DNA of 64,000 nt from Podospora bellae-mahoneyi. Taxonomy: Eukaryota > Ascomycota > Sordariomycetes > Sordariales > Podosporaceae. The stretch's first letter is position 1, and each line of letters opens with the position of its first letter. Below the pieces are notes generated by a model. That model did no database searches. It was not told the origin of the DNA and was given only the letters and a program-made list of their open reading frames with translations. The stretch spans positions 1,674,001 to 1,738,000 of the forward strand of contig NC_085885.1 in assembly GCF_035222275.1 (NCBI RefSeq), in the 5' to 3' direction. The position numbers were made by a program, and so were the translations under genes. Below are positions 22,501-33,791 of this stretch, in pieces.

Positions 22501-25500
22501 GTATAAGTAACACTCGAGAAAAACGCATCAATAATATCTCCCCCTTCTTCCTCCCCCTCCTCCTCACCCCGCGCTTTTCCCTGTCCATCATTAATCATAA
22601 TCCTCGGTCTCGACTGCCTCAACTTTTTCAAATACTCCAGCTCCTTGCTCGTGTCAAGATCCTTGATCTTATCCCCCATGTACCCCAAAACATCAACAAC
22701 AGTCGACACCGTCTCAGGCGAGAGCTCAATCCGAAACCCATCACTCTTGACATTAAAAAACCTCCTCTCCTCCTCCTCCCCATTTTCTCCCCGTTGCGAA
22801 CTCCCCGTCACCACCGCCCCAAAAGCCACACTCCCACAACTCCTCATACCACCATCCCCCCCATCATCCCGTCCCTTCCTAATCTCAAACCTCACCCCCC
22901 TCAAGTTAACATCAAACTGCGGATGACTCAACGTAGGCCCGTGCCCGTCCACCCGGTTGTTAACCCCCACATGAACCCTATCAAGCCTAAACAGCACATT
23001 CGCCACCACCGGTTCCTTCTCCGACGGCAGAGGACTATTCCCAAACACCTCCAACCCCGCAAACGTGAGGTTGGTCGAGTAAGCCATTATCGTCTCGGTC
23101 TTCTTGTCCTTGTTAAGCGGTTTATCCTGCTGCTGGTGGTGGCCAACAACGTCATCGACATGCTCTCGTATAACCCTCCCCTGCTGCTGCAACTCACCAA
23201 CAGCATTGGAGATCTCAGGCCTGTTGAGCGCAGAAAGGAGGCTGTACACAGCCGACGCATCAAGCTGCACCAGTTCCACAGACGAGTACACGCTGATCGC
23301 GTGCTCGCCCGGTTCAATGTGGCTTATTATCCTCCCGCTCGCGGGCGGGATCTGAAGGAGCGAGATGCTGCGGGCTACATTGTTGACCTTGACTTGGATG
23401 TCGTGCTGGTTTTCCTTGATGTCAAAGTCAAAGATGAGCTCCTTGCCAAAGTCGGCTGCCATGGCGGCTCTGGAGACGGTGCCGTGGATGGTGTATGTGA
23501 GGGAGCGAAGGAGGGGCACGGTGATGGTGTATTGGTCCATAAAGAGCGCGGCGTTGGCCTTGAAGGCGGATAATCGGTCTGCCATCTTCTTCTTCGGGGG
23601 TGAAGGGTTTCTGGGTGAGGGGGGGAGGAGTTGGTCTTTTAGTTTGTACAGCTGTGCAAACTCGTCGCGGACTAGCAAGTCGAGGACTTCTGCGAGGGTG
23701 ACGGGGTCTTGTCTGATTGTCAGGTTCATGTACTGGTTGCTTGCCGTTGTCTTGATCGTGTGGGAATCGGTGGTTTGCGTTGCTTGGAGCTCGTGCGAGA
23801 CGAATACACTCGGCTGTTCGAGCACCAGCTTGGCAAGCTTCTGGTGATGGCTGCGAAGACTGGAGGACACAGAGTCGCAGCTCAGAATACCGTTCGTGTT
23901 CAATGTATTGTCGGCTTTTCTCGTAGCCAATACTGAAATCTTGGCCCCGTTGCTGAAAGACGATGAGTAGAGGTTGACAGCTTCCAAGATGAGAGAGCCA
24001 TGGTCGAGAGACAGGACGCAGTGAACTGTCTGTCTCTGAACCTTGACGGGTGTCTTTGGTCTAGGTGAATTCTCTGGCTCAGGCTCCGGTTCCGGTTTGC
24101 TTTGCATCTTCTTGGCCATCCTCAAGATACTGCTCGCCAGTTCGCAAAGCTCCCAGTTCAAGCTGACGGCAGCATCCTCGCAGTGAACATTGACGAGTAC
24201 GGCAGGCTGGTCACCCGCCTGGTTCTGAAGAGCAGGTTTGACCTGCAGTCTCGTCGTAAGATCCACCAGCGTAACAGCATTCTGCTTCGGTCCCGGATTC
24301 AAAGCAACTTGAAACTGCTTGATCCTCGCAACAGCCATCACCGGCTTGTCCGAACCCCCATTACTCTGCGCCTTCGCCGGCGGTCCAAAAACAATATTCA
24401 ATAGCACGCTTTCGGAAACATTCTCCAAATCCCAACTCCTCCACTTCTCAAAAGCCGACACCACCTCCTGCCTGAGCTGGGCCGATGCTTTCGTTAGCGG
24501 CGCAAAACAGTCCATCTTGATCTGCTCCCCTATTGACGGAGCCAAAACCGACCAAGTCTGGCGAAGACGCATGATCAGTTTCCAAGAATCATACGTTCTC
24601 AAATGTTGAGATGCCGAGCGAAGCACCGATGAAGGCCGTATGAGAAACGAAGGATCTTGAATATTCTTGCCGGAAGAAACAAGCCGTCGAACCAGATTCT
24701 GAGACCTTACACCCTCTTGTGACGACACCTCAGCAAACACCTTCCCCAGGTCAGTCCCCAGAACACCGGCGCGGTGAATCAACGAGGCCATATAATCAAC
24801 CTTCTCAGACGAAGTACTGCTCTGGATATTCCCAATCTCAACATCAAGATAAGAGACATCCTTGGTCCCCATCGCCGCCGCCACATTGTCGATGCGAGCC
24901 ATCGCAGCTGCCTGGGCCCCCGCCATGTCCTGATACCGCTCAGTGGCAGAAACAGCAGCCGAATCCAGACGAATGTGGAAAGAAGTCCGAGCCTCTTTCG
25001 ACTCGGGTTTGAACGCATCCTTCCACGTTGTTTCCGTCCGGGAGGTAAGCACCAGCTTCGAAAGCGCAACATCATACTGGTCCTGCTCGTCCATAGGCTG
25101 CTCAATGGAGTTCGGATCAGACGAATTAACAAGCCGCAAGTTGGCATGTGGCAGCTTGACCAATATATCACCAATACGTCCCTTCAAATGCTGATCCTTC
25201 TGCATGTCCAAAACCTCCTGAACAGAGCTGATTTGCATAGCGTCAAGAATAACATCAGGATCAACAGGCTGCAGAGCCCCCAGCAGCGTCGCGACATGCC
25301 GCAATGATGTTGGGTTGCAAAAAGCCGTCAAGCCATTGGGGAACTCAACAAGAACACCAGTGTACGGTAACTCTTCGATGAGTTGACTAGGATCGATATC
25401 TCCAAGATTAAAGTCTGACGAGTCAAAATCATCGTCGTCATCGTCCGCCTCTATGCTCTGTAGCAGCACCTCCTTATGGCTTGGCTTGACGTTCTCAAGC

Positions 25501-28500
25501 GGAAAGTACGGCGCAAAATACTGGCTGGAAAATGCAACCGTATTGTGAACCACGTCTTGACGCTGTTGGCTATCCTCTGGAGCGCTGTAAAAGGCAGAAT
25601 GGCGAGTTGAGGGTGAAAGTTCTCGTTCATGCAACGACCCCCGGCCACCAAACCGGTGACGGACAGGAGATCGGAGATACTGGTCTGACTGTTTCCCTAA
25701 TCCACTTGGCCACGGCGAGCTTGCAGGCTTCAGAATACTGCTCTGCCCCGAACTGGCAATAGATAGGAAGGAGGATTTGTGCCGTAAGCCTCGGGATCGC
25801 CTCGATGTCCCCCTAGAGTTGAGAGATGCCCTATCATCCCCTCCAACGTCTGCTATTGTCAGTGGCAAGGGGACAGGCGGCACGCTCTGAGACGGAGGGT
25901 CAACCGGCTCAGGTACAAAATCATCCGTGAACCCAGGCAACACGAGAAAAGGCGTTCGATGAGTACGCTGATCGTGGCGACGAATGAGCTCCTGTTGAAG
26001 TCTCCGCTCCTCAGAAAAGTTCGCCTTTCGCCCTATCATGGCGAGCCGTACACTGGTTTCCACAAGTGCATCCGTCTCTACTGGATGTTGAGGGCGTGTC
26101 TTGTATCGTGTTGCTGATTCTGCATTGACACAGGATAGCTTGACATCCGGGATCTTAACATTGGCCCGCTTGGAGTAATGTGACCCAGCCCAGTCGTTGA
26201 AGTTTACATCGATCAGGCCAGTGGAAAGAAGAAAGGCAGCTTCCTCAACGTGGATCCAAATCCGCACTGATTCCACAAACACCCGGAGAAAGGTGACATC
26301 GTAGACGACAATCGAGGAGAGTATGATGAGGGCGTTCTCTTCGTCGTCCAAGCAGAACACGAAGGCCTTGCCTGCACTGACTAGTGTTGTCAGGAACTCT
26401 GCTGTACACTCGCCAGTGACTGCCCCCACAGAAAGATCCCAGTTGCACATGTAGGTGGGCTCGGCTGGAGGCAGCCCGAATAGGCGATGGCCATAGACTG
26501 TGATCCCATCCACAAAGAGCTGGGTGCTTGACGTTGCGCTGATGGGTGTTTCTGCCCCTGACTCTGTATTCCCCAAGGATAGGTTGAGCGGTGCAAGAGT
26601 CAGTTCCATATCCATGTAGTAATTAGTAAACCGCAGATCGAGGGCAAGGTTTGCTGTGTCGATCTGGATGTGCCGCTGGCATGAGTAGAGATTTACAGGA
26701 AGCAAAATCTTCGGGTCATCCGCTCTTATGCTGAGGATGACGTCAAGGTCGTTCGTCTTCTTAGGCGGCGGCTTGTTGGCCAGCTCAGCACTTGGATCGT
26801 TGGCTTTCAAACGTAGCATATCTTGATACTCCTCCAACGTCTTGAAATGGACATCTTCACCAAAATAATTGTCCTTGAGGACAAGCATGTAACGAACCAG
26901 AAACCCATGCAGCTGAGCGACCGGCGACTGCCCAGAGATATTCAGGACGATGGTGTCAATGTTAGATGGAGAAGTAGTTGCGTTGTAGTGATAGGCGCCA
27001 TCGATGACCAGATTTTCCAGATGCCCAACCTCTTTTGACGTGAGAAACGGCGCTTGTGTATTCCACGGTGGCACGTGCAAATCGACTGATGCATTTTCTG
27101 CACGAATGTCGAAGGGGATGGCATTCTTGCTGGGCCTGAAGGTATCAATCGGCACAGATGTCACGCATCGAAGCAGTGGGCTCGATATTATGAGGAATGT
27201 GTTGTCATCGAGGTCCGTCGGGCTGTTGATAATATTGGCATCGTTGAGATTCAGGAAAATGCGGACGTTTTGGAGCTGGAGGTTGAGATGGTACCTGAAT
27301 GGGGTGAATACCATGTAGTCAGGTGGAGGCCCAGTTGTCCAGTCATCTACTAGGTCGGTGAGAAGAAATATGTGATCCCGCAAAAGGAAGAGCGATAGGT
27401 CATCACTGGCAATGTTGAAGTGCCATTGCCGAAGAGAATTCCAGCGCAATGGGGTGGACAAATCACAAGATATTCTCTGCCTACCCGATTTCCATAACAC
27501 CTCGTGATTTATGCTGCTCGATATCTCGGTACTGGGAAAGTCGACATTGAGCGAGTTGCTATATCCGGAGCTCCCAGCTGTCATGTCCATGGAATAAGTC
27601 ACAGTCGTATTGACCGGGGCTTTGATGTCAAGCCAGCCATATGGTCGCTGGTGGACCTCAGCGGCCTGATCAGACTTCTTGGATCGAGCGCGAGACTTGC
27701 GAGTTTCGTTGGCGCGTGTATTGTTATTGGGGTCTGGCTCCTTGCCCTTCCATCTCCAATTTTTCGATTCCTCCCTGACGGGAATGCGGATATTGGTGGT
27801 GTCCTCAAGTTCGAGGTAGAACTTGAACTGCGTCGGCACGCGATACGCACCGGGGACAAGATGCGGTGTTGGAACAGCATCCTTGCAGAGGCTGGGTACA
27901 AAGATGCGCTGAAGTTCCGCACGATGTCTGTCTGCCCATGGCCCATAGTTCACAGAGCCACCGTTTATTGATAGTTTGATGGCCCATGCTGGGGGCTCGT
28001 CACCATTGATGTTGGACAGCAACTCTTGGGCTTTCTCCGCCGCTGAAGCTGTCATGGGCTGCACAAGTCCTGGGACATCCCAGTATATCATCAAGGTGGC
28101 TTCTGGACTATCCAAAAGGGTGGGCACCGCAGCATACTCGATGGACGACCACCTGGACTTGTGATCCTCCGCCTCTTCGGAAAGGTAACGTGACAGCCCT
28201 TGCCAGTGACCACTTCCAGGCACTTGGCTTGCAGCGGTCCCGATACCTCTGCTTGATGGAGAGAAGGACTCAACAGACTTGTTCCAAAATGGTATAAAGC
28301 CCCTGAGACCCTCCCGTAGTCGACTCCTTTGACCTCGCAAGAATGAACGCTTTTTCGGCGAAGACAAGGACCCCTGGGCACTCTGTTTCTCTCGTTCGGC
28401 ACGGTTGACTTGATCCTCCTTGAAATCTGGATTTTCCTTCATCTCGATCACGGGGTGTTTGAACTTCAGCCGGAAGCATTGTCGGTACGGGTCAGTCGTA

Positions 28501-29489
28501 TCAGTCTCGGTGGCCGTAGCATCGATTTCGCCTGAGAAAGACTCGGTCTTGACAATCAATACCGCCGTGGTATTCTCATTACCCATGACCATCGCCGCTC
28601 CTTTGCATTTCAAGTGAATTGGCAAGGTCTGCAAAAAGAGTGGTATGTCATCCACTCCGCTCGGGCTGCTGCTTTCCTCATCCCTGCCTGTATTAGAAGC
28701 AGACGATAGGAAGCTGTCGCGCCTTTTCTCTTGAGTGTCCGATCGGTCGTTCTGGGCGGTGAAGCGTCCTGCTGATGGGCTTCTGGACGCACTTGACCGT
28801 CGCGATCGGCGTCGGCGTAAACGAGAGGGCGGACCAGCCGGCACATCTTTATCGCCCAATCCATGATGTACCTCATCCACCAACTTCTCGGAGTTTGAAA
28901 GACCAGCTACTATCGAGTCGTAGGCCGGGCTCCGATTGTATATAAACCACTCCAAGCCACGGAGCGAGACTACAACACGGCACGGTGTCCTCTTTGTGTG
29001 TTCGTCGGAAGCAACATCTTGCTTGTTTCCCTTGCCCTTTGCCTTCCCAATCTCCACATGTCGGACCCTTCGTAGCCAGTATGCCCATGTGATGTGTCCA
29101 TTCTGGACTAGAATCGTCTCGTTATTGCCGTGATATCGAAAACCGGTGAAGAAGATGCGTCCAGCGAGCAAGGATATTTGGAGCGCCTGTATATCGATAT
29201 AGATTCGGTATTGGTGCCATGTGTACGTTCGTATCCCCCACGAGACAATCGACGCGAAGACCCTGTTGAAGTAGAGCAAGGAGAATGTTGATCTTTTGCT
29301 GGGTGGTAAGCATCACATGCCTATATGGGCTCCTAATGCATCGCCCACTTACAAGACACCACAAGCTATCAGGATCCCGCAAAATTGCCTGCCAACAAGC
29401 CATTAGTCGATATATTCATGCTAAACCAGTCTTATGAAACCAAGAGCTTACGCATTGAAGGCAGTTTCATTGCTGAACCAGCCCGACAT
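19572..29489 (-). CDS. csf1: Csf1-type bridge-like lipid-transfer protein (BLTP1 family), 3264 aa
   Basis: A giant protein of the Csf1/Tweek family, thought to form a rod-like hydrophobic channel that moves phospholipids from the ER to other membranes; in yeast it is needed for cold growth and for supplying phosphatidylethanolamine to GPI-anchor synthesis. I place three exons: 29489-29452, 29388-29353 and 29292-19572, joined by introns of 63 and 60 nt (donors GTAAGC and GTAAGT). The two tiny first exons restore the N-terminal membrane segment (MSGWFSNETAFN, then FCGILIACGVLSTFSLLYFN) that the large exon lacks. Residues that follow (IDIQALQISLLAGRIFF, GHITWAYWLRR) are family signatures, as is the C-terminus (PPLEWIGLHRERLPNL, LLELAGEVEDAY). 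Low-complexity acidic and serine-rich stretches interrupt the middle. The gene is divergent from the DUF300 gene, with a shared 0.65 kb promoter region. Confidence 0.93.
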
Positions 29490-30142
29490 ATTGGTGAGTT
29501 GATGGTGGCTTCGTCTCGCCACGGGCGCCGCGTTGCTGTTGAACCCCTTTCAGGCCGTATGCGCCGCTCCCCATTCCGCCGTAAGAAAGTGGAAAGGTAA
29601 AGTCAAATTCTATCGCATGTCAAAAGAAATATTCCGCGCGACCCAAAACTCCGGTAGCAAAAGACAAAAAATGTATGGAGCTTGTATTGCAAGAGCAATC
29701 CGGCTCAGTTGTAATTGGAAAGCTTCAGACACGGACCAGAAGTGCTGTCGCGACACTATCGATAGGGGGTAGAGAGACTGTGCGTCACTGAAAGCAGGTT
29801 GCCGGCGGGCATCCCACTCTCAAGAACCCGGCAGGCAACTTGCGCAACAATTTTGTTCCCTACCGGCGCGTGGGTGGAAGGTACTTTGATACGTACCTAG
29901 CGCTGTAACACTCCAACCAAGTGCGCGGGACCACCCCAGTTGCCTCTGCGGCGCTGTTTGGAGCTTCTGGCCCGGAGGATCGTCGTCATCTCAACCGCCT
30001 CCAACACAACCACACAACGTCGTTATCTGGGAGTTTTGTGCTCCACCACCATGCACTTCGCACCTTTGAAGGCTGCTTTTCCCACCGGTTGATCCCGGTA
30101 TTTGCTTACATTTCCCACGTCTGTCCAGCACCCATCGTGACA
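29490..30142. promoter_or_regulatory. Divergent promoter region between csf1 and the DUF300 gene
   Basis: 653 bp between two start codons pointing away from each other, so both promoters and 5' leaders must lie here. I see no clear TATA box; short ORFs in it are unconvincing. Confidence 0.55.
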
Positions 30143-32131
30143 ATGGGGGGCTCAGGTCAGAAGTTCGAGACCATCACAACTGTGGTTGCTGGTGTCGCGT
30201 CCATTATCGCGACCTTGTTGTCTATTGTGTATGGCTCCCTCTAGCTTCTGTGTCTTGCCCCTGGTCAAGGCTCTCCACTAGTATGTCCCGTTAACTGACT
30301 CGTTTGCTGAACAGATCGATATGGCTGCAGACGTGAGTCCATACCCAAGTGTGACATCAACCATAACACGAATCCCAGTAACAGCGAAATAGTAAGAATT
30401 ACCGGAAGCCGTTGCTACAACGCTATGTCGTCCGCATCCTCCTTATGGTCCCCATTTACTCCATTGCTTCGTGGTCCAGCATGGTCTCGCGAACAGCCGC
30501 CGACATACTAGACCCGATACGAGATATCTACGAGGCCTTCACGATCTACACCTTTTTCCAGCTCTTGATCAACTACCTTAGTGGTGAGAGGGCACTGATT
30601 ATCATGACACATGGTCGGAAGCCTGTTCACCACGTATGGCCCCTGAACCATGTGCTACCTCCCTTCGACATATCTGACCCGCATACCTTTCTCGCCATCA
30701 AACGCGGTATTCTACAGTATGCCTGGCTCAAGCCTTTGCTTGCACTAGCAACGGTCATCATGAAGGCTACTGGGACATTCCACGAAGGTAGAATTCAACT
30801 CGACTCGGGATACCTTTGGAGCGGTCTTATCTACAACGCCAGTGTGACTATCAGTCTGTATGCTCTGGGCCTCTTCTGGGTCTGCATGAATGACGATCTC
30901 AAGCCTTTCCGGCCGATGCCCAAGTTCTTGTGCGTCAAGCTTGTGATTTTTGCCTCGTATTGGCAAGGCTTTGCCTTGTCGATATTGGTTTGGCTCGGTG
31001 TCATCCCAGAGGGCGCCGACAAGTCTTCAGAGAGTATGGCTGCTGCCATTCAGGATTTTTTGATATGCATCGAGATGCCGGCCTTTGCCATCGCTCACTG
31101 GTATGCCTTTTCGTGGCACGATTTTGCCGACAACAGGATCTCTTCGGCAAGAATGCCTGTACTGTATGCTGCGAGAGATGCTTTTGGAATCCGCGACCTC
31201 ATTCAGGACTCCAAGGAGACATTCTCAGGAGACAAATACGGCTATCGAGTCTTTGATTCTGGGGACAAGATCATGGCCCACGAAGCCTCTCGATCACGAC
31301 TGGCTCGCATCAAGGAAGGCATGCGCTATGAAAGGGGAGGCAAGGGCAAATACTGGATTCCGAGGCCTGATGAGATCAACCAGACGACACCTCTGCTCAG
31401 TAACAACGGCGGGCCAAGTCGTCGAAACGGGTCTCAGTCACCACATACCAACAATCTAGATGAGTTGATACTTGATCCAGATGAAGAAGCTCTCTACAAC
31501 AGTGCCAGAAAGCTTGAGTTTGGGGATTGGAACGTAGGTGGCGTCTCTGCTCACATGACGGTTTCCGTTACTGATCATGATTTAGTACCCGGTCATCACA
31601 GCAAATCAGCCAGCAAGTGAGAGGTACCGGTCGCCGTTCCCCAGCCCATATCAACAAAGCCCCTCACGACGTACACCCGATGGTAGCTTTTACCAGCGCT
31701 CTTCCACAAGCTCGGTTCCTTCGTTGAATTCAAATGCGGCACTAGACCGCAGAAAGAAGCAAGCACCAGAAGGACCACAAGCTGGTATCGATGACAAGAA
31801 AGGAAAGAACAAGGCCAAGAGGTCCAGCTCAACTGGAGTTGGTGGTGCTGATCCACTCGAAATTGCCTATGGTCCAACAATAGGAACGCACAAAGAGATT
31901 ACCGAGGACGACTTTAACGTTGATGTCGAAAGCGGCTTGCACAAACCACAAGATCATGAGTTTGTTGAGCCTCATCCTACGCCTCCTCCACGGGAGGATG
32001 ACGAGAGCCCGATCAATGAGGAACGTGGACAATGGGAACGGAGTGATGGTGATGGTGCAGATGACAGCCACAAAAGCCCCCAGTATGCAACTGGGAGCGA
32101 AGAGGAGTTCCAGAATGTCTGGGGACGGTGA
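30143..32131 (+). CDS. DUF300/TMEM184-type (organic solute transporter alpha-like) membrane protein, 596 aa
   Basis: Multi-pass membrane protein of the DUF300 family, related to animal TMEM184 and the OST-alpha subunit; substrate unknown. Exons by splice signals and frame: 30143-30228, 30315-30332, 30393-31533, 31586-32131. The 18-nt second exon supplies SIWLQ. The conserved core runs over roughly residues 10-290 with hydrophobic segments and family motifs such as YRKPLLQRYVVRILLMVPIY, FYTFFQ-like TIYTFFQLLINYLSGE, and LWVC-like FWVCMNDDLKPFRPMPKFL. The last third is polar and serine/proline-rich, presumably cytosolic. The final 52-nt intron (31534-31585) joins GDWN to YPVITANQP. If retained, translation would end at 31618-31620 after a different 29-residue tail. 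Confidence 0.86.
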
Positions 32132-33791
32132 TTGAAGTTGTTGATTTTGCCACCTTTGAGCATTCATCGAGGTTCTTTTTAGATACCCGCCTTGAAGATG
32201 AATCAGGTTTTATGTACACGGTTATGGATGTCTGGGTTAGTCTGAGCATTACATGGAGTTGGTGGCGGCGAGGGCATGGTTTGCGAGCGTATCTTTACAC
32301 ACTGCTGTGGAATAATAACACAGAGTTACTTTTCAAACGTCTTTGGACCATAGGTCAAGGGCTTGCTTGACCTCAAGGTGTTTACGTTGCCCCCCGGTGT
32401 AATGTGAACCGTGACGTCTAACAGGCACTGGCTAGATAATCTAGCCTGCGGCAAGTGGCAAATCCGGCAATCCGAGCCAAGCCACTTGTAGCTTGGAATT
32501 CAAGCTCTTTGGGCAGCGATCCAGATCCACATGAGGTTCGTGAAAGCACGGTTCAGCTGAAGCTCAGCTTTACTTGTGCTCAGAAGCTCATGAGCTCTCA
32601 TTCAACCTCATCATCGAGGAATGGACACGGTGGGTGTAACCATGTCCTGTACAGTATACCTAGGTACCCTGTTAAAACCGAGATGCAACTTTGTATCCAT
32701 ATCAGCCAGAGGTTCGAACTTCACGGCTCCACCGGTTTTTTTTTTAATTGTTTCTTCCTCCTTGCCTAGGCGCCGTTGATAAGGCCAGCGTTAACCCCGC
32801 AGTTTCCGTTATGCCCATGGCATGGTCCCACTAACCGGTGCAACCCGTGTGAGAAAAAAAATCAACAGGCCACAATGTAGTGTGACATTTTGTGGTTTCG
32901 GTGTCTGGCGCTAGCGGTGTTTGATGCGAAACGAGCTGCCAAAAACATTGAACAATTGGAGCCCCAACGGCGAGAGGTGGCTGGCAAAAGGGCGAGCTTC
33001 GCAGTTCCTTCACCTTGATTTGCGAGCTTCCTGGACGTTGCTGTTGCAATGTGGTCTGTGCTTTTTGGCCATCCTCGAAAGAAAAGAGGGGCCTCATCCC
33101 TACCTATTTGGACGTAAGCGGGGTCTAAGCTCCGAGAGCACCTCAAAGCAAGTGCTTGTTGCTGGAAATAAAATAGGTCGAGGTTTGAAGAAATTATAAG
33201 CCCTCGAGACAGGGTCGAGTAGAAGAAAATAAGACATCAAATCCATCAGCCAACTGATATATTATCCTCAAGGTATGCATAACAATATCCATCTATGCCT
33301 GTCTGCCTGCTGCTGCCGCGGGGGTTCTCTTTTTTTTTTGGCCGGATTGGCGAGGGGAAAGAGAGAGAGGAGGGGGAGGGGCAAAACAGGGCTTGACCCT
33401 CCCATGTCAGTTGCATCAGCCGACGCACAAGTGGCAGGGGGCCAATGGAGGGGCACCAAATCCACCAAATCGATATCATCGAGCCCCACCAATTGTTACC
33501 CCTCCACCTTCCCCTCCCCATCGCCTTTTTTTCAACTTTTTCTCTCCCTCACAGCAGGCTTCGCATCCCACCGGCTCTGCTTTCTCAACCCTCTCTGTTT
33601 TTTTCGTTAGCTGTCGGTCTGGGGCTGATAGCTGATCCACTGAAGCAGGACTACGGTACCCTGGTTAGCCGACTCTCGGGTTTGCTCGACCAACTTTAGG
33701 GAAGAAAATTTCTCTGCTCGCGGAGTTTCTTCACCTCGACACCATCAACCAAAAAACCCATTTCTAGGAGGTACTCGTCAATACCGCCAAG
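32132..33791. other. Intergenic region upstream of eEF2
   Basis: 1.66 kb holding the 3' flank of the DUF300 gene and the eEF2 promoter and leader. A pyrimidine-rich stretch at about 33490-33610, common before highly expressed fungal genes, lies 180-300 nt before the start codon. The many small ORFs overlap one another and have no motifs. Confidence 0.5.

Noticed and set aside
21645-23573. 642-codon plus-strand frame inside csf1
   Set aside because: It is antisense to the csf1 exon, rich in Arg/His/Pro, and has no motif. The csf1 protein clearly matches its family.
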